Assembly: GCA_963169455.1 (NCBI GenBank)
Contig: CAUJDW010000114.1
Location: 1 to 64,000 of the forward strand
Length of the DNA stretch: 64,000 bases
Direction of reading: 5' to 3'
Source: Bacteroidota bacterium
GTDB lineage: Bacteria > Bacteroidota > Bacteroidia > Chitinophagales > Saprospiraceae
This document shows, piece after piece, positions 16,801 to 25,653 of this stretch (position 1 is its first letter; every line of letters begins with the position of its first letter). Made by a program: the position numbers and the translations under genes. Below the pieces are notes generated by a model. It ran no database searches. It was not told the origin of the DNA and saw only the letters and a list, made by a program, of their open reading frames with translations.

Positions 16801-16970
16801 GACTGGGAGAGACCTGCAGACTTGCAGGCCTGCAGGCCGCAGGCCGCAGACCTGGCAAAAACGGCTGGTTGATGGCCTTCCGGAGCGCCCTCATCAATAC
16901 ATCCGTTAACAAAAATCATTGACAAAGCTGCTGCGATTGTCAATCTTGCCGGGGAAGGCATTTGAAGGAC

Positions 16971-17816
16971 ATGATCTATCATAAAACCTTTCCTCCGGCC
17001 CCTGCTTTGCGCTCCTACGTGCAATCCTATATCCTGATCGGGCAGGCCGATGGGGAGAAAAAAGAGCATATCGAGGAAGCGCCGCCTTTTCCGGCGGGCG
17101 GCTTGTGTTTTAACTACATTCGGGAGGCGCCGCTCTTCATTACGCACAATTCCTTTGCCGGGGAGGAATTGCCGGGGCATTATGTCCTCTCTCCGAGCAC
17201 GGAGCGATACAAAGTCCACTATCAGGGCGACCAGTTCGTGCTGGCCGTACAGTTCCGGCTGGGGAAATTCTACGAGTTTTTCGGCTGGCCCCTGCACTTG
17301 TTCACCAACCGCATCGTCGGGCTGGCTGATACGGAAATGCGGCAGCCATTCCAGGATTTGTTCGAGCAGATCGGCGAGGCGGGCAACATTTCGAAGCGCA
17401 TCGGGATGCTGGAAGATTTCCTGCTCCGGCGCCTGAACCATCTTCCGAATATCAGCGGAAGGCTGGACGAGAGCCTGTCGCTGATCGCCCGGAAGCGGGG
17501 CAACCTGCGCAGCGGCGAACTGGCTGAATTGAACGGGCTTACTCCCCGGCACCTGCGCCGCCTTTTTGACGATTTCCTGGGCATGCCCCCCCAGGCTTTT
17601 CTCCGCATCTACCGCTTTTACCAGGCACTGAGCATGCTGAAAACCGGCGGATTCGACAACCTGGCCGGGCTGGCCCTGGAAATCGGCTACTACGACCAGG
17701 CCCATTTTACCCGCGACTTCCACGAGTACACCGGGCTGCCGCCCCTCAAATTCGCGGAACATCATGGCGCCCTGGCCGAGAAGCTGGCGTGGCGGGAAAG
17801 CGGGCATGTGGAATAA
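16971..17816 (+). CDS. AraC family regulator with DUF6597-type N-terminus
   Basis: A 281-residue protein. The N-terminal half (HKTFPPAPALRSYVQSYILI, then FPAGGLCFNYI and QFRLGKFYEFFGWP) is the sensing domain common in Bacteroidota AraC regulators of the DUF6597 type. The C-terminal half has the AraC helix-turn-helix with GYYDQAHFTRDFHEYTGLPP. The open frame begins with TTG at 16962; ATG 16971 is used. It is followed by a strong terminator, so it is a single-gene unit. Confidence 0.88.
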   Translation: MIYHKTFPPAPALRSYVQSYILIGQADGEKKEHIEEAPPFPAGGLCFNYIREAPLFITHNSFAGEELPGHYVLSPSTERYKVHYQGDQFVLAVQFRLGKFYEFFGWPLHLFTNRIVGLADTEMRQPFQDLFEQIGEAGNISKRIGMLEDFLLRRLNHLPNISGRLDESLSLIARKRGNLRSGELAELNGLTPRHLRRLFDDFLGMPPQAFLRIYRFYQALSMLKTGGFDNLAGLALEIGYYDQAHFTRDFHEYTGLPPLKFAEHHGALAEKLAWRESGHVE

Positions 17817-17933
17817 ATGAAAATGTCCGTATTTTACAAGACAAGGATGAAAAACCAGGGTACTTTGCATTGGGGAATCTTATTAACCACCAAAAGCCCA
17901 AATACACCTCAAAAAGTCTTTTGTAAACAGCAT

Positions 17934-17974
17934 TAACCCCATCCGCGCAGGCGGGTGGGGTTATGTTTTTTTTA
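17934..17974 (+). terminator. Rho-independent terminator
   Basis: AACCCCATCCGC (17935-17946) pairs with GCGGGTGGGGTT (17951-17962) through a GCAG loop with one U-G pair, and a run of eight T starts at 17966. It ends transcription about 120 bases after the AraC gene. Confidence 0.85.
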
Positions 17975-18109
17975 CGCCCTCTTTCCCTTCTCCGCTGTCG
18001 AGCCCGCCCGGCTTTTTATCCAATATTCTTGTTTTTCCGCCGCTAATTGTACGACCTTTGAAATGTCTCCTCAGGGGACGCTCATTATTAACCAAAACCT
18101 TTCCCCGTC

Positions 18110-18508
18110 ATGGCAGAAATGAATGAACCGCTGGATGAATTTTTCGACCCCAAAGCAGAAAACCTCATCCCCGACAGCAACGAAAAACTGTGGGCCACCT
18201 TTTCCCACCTGGGCATCATCGCCGGCGCGATCGTACCCTTCGGAAGCGTGCTGCTCCCGCTCGTCATCTGGCTGGTGTACAAGGACAAATCGGAATATGT
18301 GAACTACCACGCCAAAGAAGCGCTGAATTTCCAGCTGACGATGATGATCGGCTTCATCGTTTCCGCCATATTGATCTTTATCGTCATCGGCATTCCGCTC
18401 CTGATCGTGCTGGCCATCATCGACCTGGTGTTCTGTATCATTGCCGCCATCCGCGCCAATGAAGGCGAGCGCTACCGCTATCCCTACACCCTGCGCTTTA
18501 TCCAGTGA
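18110..18508 (+). CDS. DUF4870 membrane protein
   Basis: A 132-residue protein with an acidic N-terminus and three hydrophobic helices. The pattern WATFSHLGIIAGAIVPFGSVLLP, VNYHAKEALNFQ and YRYPYTLRFI is the DUF4870 signature. Function unknown; members are inner-membrane proteins. Its stop overlaps the start of the next gene (TGATG at 18506-18510). Confidence 0.9.
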   Translation: MAEMNEPLDEFFDPKAENLIPDSNEKLWATFSHLGIIAGAIVPFGSVLLPLVIWLVYKDKSEYVNYHAKEALNFQLTMMIGFIVSAILIFIVIGIPLLIVLAIIDLVFCIIAAIRANEGERYRYPYTLRFIQ

Positions 18509-19518
18509 TGCGGCTCTGGGGCCTGGCGCTTTTGCTGCTTGCCCTGGCCGGCTGCCGGCAGCAACAGAGCGAATCGCAGGTTGGCTTTTATTTCTGGAAA
18601 TCCAACTTTAAACTGAACGAGGCGGAACAGCGCGCGCTCGACACCCTGGGCGTAGCGCGCCTGTTCGTCAAGTTCCTGGATGTGGATGTGGGCGCCGACG
18701 GGCGCGCTTTCCCCAAGGCCTCCGTCCGCTTTGAGGGCGAAGCGGTGGGCAGGTATGAGGCCGTCCCCTGTGTTTTTATCACCAACCGCACCTTCCAGTC
18801 GCCGTCCGTCAGCCCTGCAGGCCTGGCGGAAAGCGTTTGGGATTATCTGCAGCAGATAAACAAACGCTACGGGCTGCGGCCCGCGGAATATCAGTTCGAC
18901 TGCGACTGGACGCCGGCCACCCGCGGGCCGTATTTCGATTTCCTCCGGCACATCCGCCGCCTGAGCGGCGGGGCCGTTTTATCCGCCACCATCCGCCTGC
19001 ACCAGTACCGCTACCCGCAGCAAACCGGCCTGCCTCCGGTTGATAAAGGCGCCCTCATGTACTACAACATGGGCGATATTTCGGACAAAGCCGAAACCAA
19101 CAGCATCCTGAACAACGAAAAAGGCTTGCCCTACCTGCAGGCAGCCTCCTATCCGCTGCCCCTGGACGTGGCGCTGCCCCTGTTTTCCTGGGCCCTGCTC
19201 TACCGGTTAGGCGAGCTACAGTCCATCATCAATATCGCTCAGGAAGCGGTGCTGGAGCAGGAGCCGAATCTGGAAAAAATAGGCCCGGGGCTTTACGAAG
19301 TAAAGCAAAACTTCTATTTTGAAGCGTTTTATCTCAATGCGGGCGACCGGCTCCGGTTCGAATCTCCGGCCCCGGAGGAACTGGAGCGGGCAGCCGATGC
19401 GCTTCACAAAATCCAAAACCGAAGTGGAAACCTCATCTTTTACCACCTGGATGAACAGGCGCTTCAAAACTTTCCGCCTGATTTCCTTCACCGGCTTGCT
19501 CGCCGCCTGGGCGATTAG
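18508..19518 (+). CDS. Hypothetical lipoprotein
   Basis: A 336-residue protein with lipobox LAGC in MRLWGLALLLLALAGC. The mature protein has blocks QVGFYFWKSNFKLNEAEQ, ARLFVKFLDVDVGADG and EYQFDCDWTPATRGPYF, then VLSATIRLHQYR. The alternating strand/helix pattern with acidic residues at strand ends looks like a TIM barrel of glycoside-hydrolase type, but I cannot name a family. It overlaps the preceding stop by the TGATG arrangement and the next gene by 68 bases, so three genes are likely co-translated. Confidence 0.8.
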   Translation: MRLWGLALLLLALAGCRQQQSESQVGFYFWKSNFKLNEAEQRALDTLGVARLFVKFLDVDVGADGRAFPKASVRFEGEAVGRYEAVPCVFITNRTFQSPSVSPAGLAESVWDYLQQINKRYGLRPAEYQFDCDWTPATRGPYFDFLRHIRRLSGGAVLSATIRLHQYRYPQQTGLPPVDKGALMYYNMGDISDKAETNSILNNEKGLPYLQAASYPLPLDVALPLFSWALLYRLGELQSIINIAQEAVLEQEPNLEKIGPGLYEVKQNFYFEAFYLNAGDRLRFESPAPEELERAADALHKIQNRSGNLIFYHLDEQALQNFPPDFLHRLARRLGD

Positions 19519-21814
19519 CCACTGGCCCCTGCAGGCGAAGGCCTGCGGCCCCGACGACCCCTCCTACCACTTCTTCAACCTCTTTGTGCCCGAATGGCTG
19601 CTGCCCGAGGAGTACAGCCCGGCTTTTTACACCGCCAACCCTTATTTCAACAACATCTGGGGCGAGCACGACTACAGCAACGACAACCTGGCGGAATGGC
19701 AGGCATTCTTCAAAAATGAAGTAAACCAGGATGCCCTGCTCCGCGTGCTCAAAGGCCAGTACACCGAAACCTATGGCGACATGCCGCGCGACGGGCTGAT
19801 CAAAAACCACCTTTTCCGCGAGTCCAAACTTCCGCCGGCCCAGGTGGAAGCCGCCAAACGCTATCTGCTCCTTGCACTCGACATCGAAAAGCTGGCTGAT
19901 CCCTATCGCGATATCTGGGCCTACGAGCCCGACACCCTCGATGCCGAACAGGCCGGCGCCCTGATCAGCAGGATCGAGGCGGCGCTGCAGGCGGAGAAGT
20001 TCCCATTCCTCAAAGAGCGCTATGCCTTCCAGCTGGTGAAGAGCCTGCGCTACGCCAACCAGCCCGGCAAGGCAGTGGAAGCCTACCAGGCATACTTCGG
20101 CAAGGGCGATTCAAAAAGCATCATCCGGTACTGGGCGCTCGACCACGTGGCGGGCATCGAGCTGCAGCAGGGCAAGGCCGGCCAGGCTTACCACCATTTC
20201 CTCACCATCTTCAGGCAATGCCGCAGCCGCAGGCACAGCGCCTATTACAGTTTTAACATCACCTCCGAAGCCGACTGGCAGGCCACCTACGCCCTCTGCC
20301 AGTCGCCCGAAGAAAAGGCCCTGATGCATTTCCTGCGCGGCAGCAAGGAGCAGGCCCTCGGGCTGCATGACATGGAACAGGCCTTCGGGCTGCTGGGCAA
20401 CCACGAATGGCTCCGGACGCTGATGGCCCGCGAGATCAACAAGCTGGAGAGCGCCAACTTCGACTACTATTCGGATAAACCGGTCGAACAACTGTTCAGC
20501 AACCTGGAAGCCAACGGCACGCTGTTGCTCAACCAGGAGCAGGCCGGCTACGCCGGGCAGTTGCTCCGCTTCGCCAACACGCTGTACTACAACCACCGCA
20601 GCGACCCCTTCTGGGCCCTGGCCAAGGCCTACCTGGAATTCCTCACCGGCCAGTTCAACACCGCCAACCTGACCCTGAACCAAAGCGGCGAACTCAAACC
20701 GCCTTTCGACAAGGTGAAGCGGGAAATAGCCCTGGCCATTCTGATCTTTAAAAAGGAAAGCTTCACTGCCGAAGAAGAAAACCGGATCGCCGATGAGATC
20801 ATCGCCATCTTCGGCGATGACGAGGCGCAGTTCTTCACCGAGCGAAACAACGAGGAGTTCATCCTCGACCTGCTGGCTTACCGCGCCCGGCAACGCGGCA
20901 ACCTCCTTCTGGCCGGCTTCTTCGCCCGCGAAACCATCTGGCTGCTGAAGGAAAACCCCGCACACCCATCCGTTGACGCCCTCCTGGAATTCATACGCCG
21001 GCCCCGGCACTCCAGCCTGGAACTGCTCGCCCTGAAACACTTCATGGGCAACAGCCAGAAATGGCAGGCCTTCAACATGAACCTGGCCGCAGAACTCAAG
21101 GCGTTCGAATTCCAGGCGCTGGAAATAAAAGCCACGCTGCTGATGCGCGACCCCGGCAAACTGGCCGAGGCGCTGGCCCTCTTCGAGTCTTTGCCACCCG
21201 AGTACGACTTCGCCATCGAAGGCAACCCCTTCAACATGAGCATCAACGACTGCATACACCCCGAAAACTGCAACCTGAATACGAGCACGGCATACACCCG
21301 CAATTCCTTCGTACGCAAACTGGCCGAAGTCAAGGCTATCGCCGAGCAGACGAACAGCGCTACCGACTACTATCTGCTGGGCAATGCGTACTACAACATG
21401 TCCTACTTCGGCCCGTCCTGGCGGCTGATGAATTTCTACCGCAGCGGCTCCCAGTACAACGGCTTCTTCGATTGTTCGCCCGCCCTGGCCTTTTTCCAGA
21501 AAGCCATACAATACGCCCCCGACCGCGAATCGGCCGCCAGGGCCTGCTTCATGGCGGCCAAGGCAGAGCAAAACCTCTTTTTTAAACTCATGCACGAAAA
21601 GAACAGCTACGCCGACGACTACTGGTGGGGCAAATACGAAATTTACGCCTGGGGCAGCCAGCAGGACGAATACATCAAGTTCCAGCAGGACATCAGCAAC
21701 AGCGGTTACCGCCGGTACTTCGAAAAACTGAAACAGGAATACCGCGATACGAAGTTCTACCAGAGGGCCATCCGGGAGTGCCGGTACTTTGAATATTACA
21801 CCACGCGGATGTAA
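19451..21814 (+). CDS. Large hypothetical exported protein
   Basis: A 787-residue protein with signal peptide MNRRFKTFRLISFTGLLAAW and a likely cut after LQAKA, leaving a mature N-terminus CGPDDPSYHFF. The long body is rich in helices with aromatic and alanine spacing like tetratricopeptide repeats (KSLRYANQPGKAVEAYQAYF; TDYYLLGNAYYNMSYFG). The open frame starts at 19319, inside the preceding gene; ATG 19451 is chosen because it begins the signal peptide. The 68-base overlap with the lipoprotein gene suggests coupled translation and a joint role at the envelope. Confidence 0.8.
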   Translation: MNRRFKTFRLISFTGLLAAWAISHWPLQAKACGPDDPSYHFFNLFVPEWLLPEEYSPAFYTANPYFNNIWGEHDYSNDNLAEWQAFFKNEVNQDALLRVLKGQYTETYGDMPRDGLIKNHLFRESKLPPAQVEAAKRYLLLALDIEKLADPYRDIWAYEPDTLDAEQAGALISRIEAALQAEKFPFLKERYAFQLVKSLRYANQPGKAVEAYQAYFGKGDSKSIIRYWALDHVAGIELQQGKAGQAYHHFLTIFRQCRSRRHSAYYSFNITSEADWQATYALCQSPEEKALMHFLRGSKEQALGLHDMEQAFGLLGNHEWLRTLMAREINKLESANFDYYSDKPVEQLFSNLEANGTLLLNQEQAGYAGQLLRFANTLYYNHRSDPFWALAKAYLEFLTGQFNTANLTLNQSGELKPPFDKVKREIALAILIFKKESFTAEEENRIADEIIAIFGDDEAQFFTERNNEEFILDLLAYRARQRGNLLLAGFFARETIWLLKENPAHPSVDALLEFIRRPRHSSLELLALKHFMGNSQKWQAFNMNLAAELKAFEFQALEIKATLLMRDPGKLAEALALFESLPPEYDFAIEGNPFNMSINDCIHPENCNLNTSTAYTRNSFVRKLAEVKAIAEQTNSATDYYLLGNAYYNMSYFGPSWRLMNFYRSGSQYNGFFDCSPALAFFQKAIQYAPDRESAARACFMAAKAEQNLFFKLMHEKNSYADDYWWGKYEIYAWGSQQDEYIKFQQDISNSGYRRYFEKLKQEYRDTKFYQRAIRECRYFEYYTTRM

Positions 21815-21846
21815 GCCGCGGGCAACTTTCTCTGCACATGAGAGCA

Positions 21847-23121
21847 ATGAACAGGAGGACATTTATCCGGAAAACGGCGCTCACGGCCGCTGCGGCGCCT
21901 TTGTCTGGGCAGCTGCTGGCCGGGGCCGCAGGCAGTGCGCTGCCACCCCTGCCCACCGGGGAAGGCGAGCAGTTCTGGAAGGAGCTGAGGAAACAGTTCC
22001 CCATGCCCGAGGGAGAGGCTTACTTCAACACCGCGACCCTGGGCGCGCAACCCCGCGTGGTGCTTGAAAAAACCATCCGGCACATGCAGATGATCGCCGA
22101 AAGTATGGCGCAGACGGATTACCACGGCAGCGGCCCGCTCCTGCTGGCAGGTTATGAGCCATACGTCGAATTGCGGAAAAAAATCGGGCTGCTGATCAAT
22201 GCCGATTACAAGGAGATCGCCCTGACCCAGAACGCCACCTACGGAATGAACTTCGTCGCCACGGGCCTGGAACTCAGAGAAGGCGATGAGATTATCAACA
22301 CCAACCAGGAGCACGGCGGCGGCAAAGGAGCCTGGGAACAGGCTGCCGCCCGCTACGGCATGGTGTACAAACAGGCCGTTGTGCCCGTACCGGCCAACGA
22401 CCCACAGGAGATCATCGACAACATCTTTCAACTGGTGACGCCCCGGACGCGCATTATCGCCGTGCCGCATATCATTTCCGCCTACGGCCTGATATTGCCC
22501 GTAAAGGAGATATGCCTGCGTGCCCGGGAGATGGGCATCTTCACCATCCTGGACGGCGCCCAGGCCGTCGGGCATATCCCCGTCGATGTGCAGGAGATCG
22601 GCTGCGACGCCTACTATTCCAGCCTCCACAAATGGCTGCTGGCGCCCGCCGGCAACGGCATCCTCTACGTCCGGAATGACATCATCACCAAACTCTGGAC
22701 AGCCATCGCCAGTTACGAATGGCAAAACCAGGACGACCCCGGTTATCGCCTCACCCAAAGGGGAACCGGCAACCCCTCCCTGATCGTTGGCTTGGAAGCG
22801 GCCATCGATTTCCACAATGAGGTCGGCCCGGAAAAGGTGAGGGGGCGCATCAAATACCTGGGCGACTACCTGCGCGCCCGCCTCCGGGAGATCACAGGGG
22901 TAACCATCTATTCTTCCGTACATCCCGATATGTGCGCCGGCATCACCACCTACGGCATCGATGGGGTGTCGGGCATCGAACTGCAAAAGCAGATGTGGGT
23001 GCGGAAAAAACTCCAGCCCCGCGCAATGGGCGATAAGATGATCCGCCACAGCGTACACATCTACAACCTGGAACACGAGATCGACGCTGCTCTGGAGATC
23101 GTGCGGGAAATGGCCGGATGA
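21847..23121 (+). CDS. PLP-dependent aminotransferase class V-fold enzyme, Tat-exported
   Basis: A 424-residue protein with a Tat-type start MNRRTFIRKTALTAAAAPLS and the class V fold. Features seen are NTATLGAQPRVV at the substrate end, LTQNATYGMNFVATGL, the PLP-contacting DGAQAVGHIPVDV and the Schiff-base Lys in YYSSLHKWLLAP. Relatives include cysteine desulfurases and isopenicillin-N-epimerase-like enzymes. Export of a PLP enzyme is uncommon but seen in Bacteroidota. Substrate unknown. Confidence 0.88.
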   Translation: MNRRTFIRKTALTAAAAPLSGQLLAGAAGSALPPLPTGEGEQFWKELRKQFPMPEGEAYFNTATLGAQPRVVLEKTIRHMQMIAESMAQTDYHGSGPLLLAGYEPYVELRKKIGLLINADYKEIALTQNATYGMNFVATGLELREGDEIINTNQEHGGGKGAWEQAAARYGMVYKQAVVPVPANDPQEIIDNIFQLVTPRTRIIAVPHIISAYGLILPVKEICLRAREMGIFTILDGAQAVGHIPVDVQEIGCDAYYSSLHKWLLAPAGNGILYVRNDIITKLWTAIASYEWQNQDDPGYRLTQRGTGNPSLIVGLEAAIDFHNEVGPEKVRGRIKYLGDYLRARLREITGVTIYSSVHPDMCAGITTYGIDGVSGIELQKQMWVRKKLQPRAMGDKMIRHSVHIYNLEHEIDAALEIVREMAG

Positions 23122-23137
23122 ACAAAAACTTTTGCGA

Positions 23138-23548
23138 ATGAATGAGGAAAAAATCTACAGGCAGGCCCAAAAACGAGTGAAGGCGAAAAAAGGCTTTTAC
23201 GGCCACTTCAGCGCTTTCATCGCCGTAGGCGTATTTTTCATCGCCATCAACCTGCTGTCGCTGCCGGAAAACCCCGAAATATGGTTCTACTGGCCCATGT
23301 TGCCCTGGGGGATAGGGCTGATGATCCATTATTTCGCCGTTTTCGGGCTGCCCGGCAACCGGGCGCTGTCGGAAAAGTGGGAGGACGAGGAAATGCAGAA
23401 AGAACTGGAGCGCCTGCGCCGGAAATACCAGGGCCGCCTGGAGCCTCCGGAGGAAGAGGCCGACGCCCTCGACCTGGATGAATTGAACAAAGAAAAAGAA
23501 AAGGAAAAAGAAAAACGCTCCGGCTGGAGTGATGAAGACCTCGTATGA
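23138..23548 (+). CDS. 2TM domain protein
   Basis: A 136-residue protein with the 2TM pattern: KAKKGFYGHFSAFIAVGVFF as helix one and WFYWPMLPWGIGLMIHYFAV as helix two, then a charged coiled-coil tail rich in Lys and Glu. Such domains also occur fused to LytTR regulators. The frame begins with TTG at 23132; ATG 23138 is used. Its TGA overlaps the next ATG at 23545. Confidence 0.85.
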   Translation: MNEEKIYRQAQKRVKAKKGFYGHFSAFIAVGVFFIAINLLSLPENPEIWFYWPMLPWGIGLMIHYFAVFGLPGNRALSEKWEDEEMQKELERLRRKYQGRLEPPEEEADALDLDELNKEKEKEKEKRSGWSDEDLV

Positions 23549-24090
23549 TGCACATTGAAACGCCCCGCCTGCTGCTGCGCTGGTTCCGGCCCGCGGATGT
23601 GGCCGACATGCTCGAATACCGCACCGACCCCGAAGTGCTGCGCTATCAGACCCTCGACCCGAGCTCGCGCGAACACGCCGAAGAGTTCATCGCCGAACAA
23701 AGCCAGAACAACATCGACAAGGTGGGCGCCTGGATGCAGGTGGCCATCGAGCGCAGGGAGGACGGCAAAGTGGTCGGTGACCTGGCCATCTGCTTCCGGG
23801 AGGAAGAGCCGCGCATCGTCGAAATGGGCTTCAACATCAACCGCAGCCTGCAGGGCAAAGGGTACGCGACCGAAGCCGCCACAGCCATAGCCGCCTTCCT
23901 CTTCCGCCAGCGCAACGTACACAAAATATCCTGCCTGGTCGATGTGCGCAACCCTGCTTCCTTCCGCGTACTGGAGAAAATCGGTTTCAGACGCGAAGCG
24001 CAGCTCCGAAAAAGCTATTTCGACACCATCGACGGCGATTGGTTCGATGAATATATATACGGCCTGCTGGCGGAAGAATTCGAAGGTTAA
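23545..24090 (+). CDS. GNAT N-acetyltransferase (RimJ/RimL type)
   Basis: A 181-residue acetyltransferase. IETPRLLLRWFRPADVADML is the start of the RimJ/RimL group, GFNINRSLQGKGYATEA the acetyl-CoA pyrophosphate loop, and NPASFRVLEKIGFRREA the last motif. It may acetylate a protein N-terminus or a small molecule. It is translationally coupled to the 2TM gene by ATG overlap. Confidence 0.9.
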   Translation: MMHIETPRLLLRWFRPADVADMLEYRTDPEVLRYQTLDPSSREHAEEFIAEQSQNNIDKVGAWMQVAIERREDGKVVGDLAICFREEEPRIVEMGFNINRSLQGKGYATEAATAIAAFLFRQRNVHKISCLVDVRNPASFRVLEKIGFRREAQLRKSYFDTIDGDWFDEYIYGLLAEEFEG

Positions 24091-24102
24091 ATACAGGAAA
24101 TC

Positions 24103-25341
24103 ATGTTTTTACGCTTACTGCTCCCCTTTTTTATCGCCTTTTCCCCTGCACTTGACGCCCAGTCGCTGCATTTCACCCTAACGGGGGCTACCATGAATGC
24201 GCCGGGCAACCGGGCCGTGCTGGTAAGCAATCAGTATGGAGTACTGCGATATGTTAAACTGATGGAAAAAGGCAGCGCAAAGGAAGAAGCCTTGTCTTTC
24301 GACGTCCAGCAACGCCTGGGTGAACGGCTGTCGCTCACCCTGGTGCGGGAATTGGACGGAGGGGGCATCTACGGTTTTGAAAATACGACCTTCTCCAATC
24401 TCGCCGACGGCGCTGTGATCGACATGCCCGCGCCGGAGCGCGCCGGGGCGGAATACAGGGAAGTGGAATTCATCATCAGCGGGGTCTCCGGCGTGGAGGA
24501 GGTGGTGGTGCTCTCTCCGCTGGAGGATGGCGCCGAGTACCGCATCGACCGGCAGCGCCTGCTGCTCAGCTTCCGCGCGCTGGACGAAGCCGATATCTTC
24601 GTGCTGTTCAGGTTTAAGGGGCAGGAAGACTACCTGTACTATTACGGCCCCATGCAACAGGCAAACCGCATCGAGATGGATATTTCCGGCCTGAAAGGAG
24701 GGCTTTTGCAACATGAAATTTCCCTGCCCGCCACCCAAAGCTGGGACGGCCATATCAAAGGTTATCACCAGGGAAGTGACAAGCCCTGCTACCTGTTCAA
24801 CAGTATTCAGCAAAAGGCCGTCAGCCCGCGGCAGCGCATCCGGGCCTATCTGCCGCCTGGGCTGGAATGGGAATACTTCGGCCTGGTGCTCTCCAATCTG
24901 GGCAGCGACCAGTATGGCTTTTACGACCGGTATGAGAAAAGCCTGCCGGCCGCTCTGGGCGAGCTAAGCTTCGACCCCCTCCTGACGGACCACCAGAGCA
25001 AGGCCTTCCGCTTTCAAACGACGGAACAGGAAACCGGGCAGTTTTACGCTGTCTCCTATTCATACGGGCTGCTCAATAAAATGCCGGCGAAATGGCAGAT
25101 ATACGGCCTGGTGGAGCAACCCGGCGAGGTGGATTTCATCCTGCCCGACCTGCCCGACGGGCTGCTAAACATGCTGCCCGAACTGCAAATCCTCTCCCAG
25201 CCCGCAGCGATCACGAAAAGCCTCTTCCGCTGCGCCCGCTGCGAAAGCTACGACTTCCGGCTGGCGCCCGCAAAGCTGCTGCAGCAAAGCTGGCGCCTGG
25301 AAAAAGGGCTGCTGGAACGGGGGCAATGGCTGGAGTTTTGA
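24103..25341 (+). CDS. Hypothetical exported protein
   Basis: A 412-residue protein with signal peptide MFLRLLLPFFIAFSPALDAQ. The mature protein is rich in predicted beta strands, with a late pair of cysteines in FRCARCESYDF. No known family was recognised. It is 12 bases after the acetyltransferase, so probably the last gene of this forward run, which ends in repeat-filled DNA facing a convergent gene. Confidence 0.75.
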   Translation: MFLRLLLPFFIAFSPALDAQSLHFTLTGATMNAPGNRAVLVSNQYGVLRYVKLMEKGSAKEEALSFDVQQRLGERLSLTLVRELDGGGIYGFENTTFSNLADGAVIDMPAPERAGAEYREVEFIISGVSGVEEVVVLSPLEDGAEYRIDRQRLLLSFRALDEADIFVLFRFKGQEDYLYYYGPMQQANRIEMDISGLKGGLLQHEISLPATQSWDGHIKGYHQGSDKPCYLFNSIQQKAVSPRQRIRAYLPPGLEWEYFGLVLSNLGSDQYGFYDRYEKSLPAALGELSFDPLLTDHQSKAFRFQTTEQETGQFYAVSYSYGLLNKMPAKWQIYGLVEQPGEVDFILPDLPDGLLNMLPELQILSQPAAITKSLFRCARCESYDFRLAPAKLLQQSWRLEKGLLERGQWLEF

Positions 25342-25653
25342 AGGCGGAAGGCGGAAGGCGGAAATCGGGAATAAGTAGCCCTCAAATTTATTTGAGCGGC
25401 TGGAATTATAAAACATTAATTTTCAGTTTTTTGCATTTGAACGTCGCAAATAAATTTGCGTGTTACGGGCGTTTCCGGCCGCCCTGGGAAGGCGGAAATC
25501 GGAAGGTTTACCCGAACGCGAGTGCAAGGAGTGGGCGGGCGGAAGTGGGGAAAATCCGGCATTTTCCAGCGTTCCGGCACTTCCCACTTCCCACTTCCCA
25601 CTTCCGCCTTCCCACTTCCCACTTCCCACTTCCGCCTTCCCACTTCCCACTTC
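25342..25653. repeat. Heptanucleotide-repeat intergenic region between convergent genes
   Basis: Units of GGAAGGC repeat three times at 25342-25365 and again near 25486. In the opposite sense, CACTTCC and GCCTTCC units run about eleven times from 25577 to 25653, up to the stop of the vWA gene. Two short palindromes lie between: CTCAAATTTATTTGAG (25381-25396) and CGCAAATAAATTTGCG (25445-25460). No gene is supported here. The region may terminate both convergent genes. Confidence 0.7.

Noticed and set aside
20111..21862. 583-residue reverse-strand open frame
   Set aside because: It lies opposite the large exported-protein gene, has no family pattern and follows from the GC-rich third positions of the forward gene.
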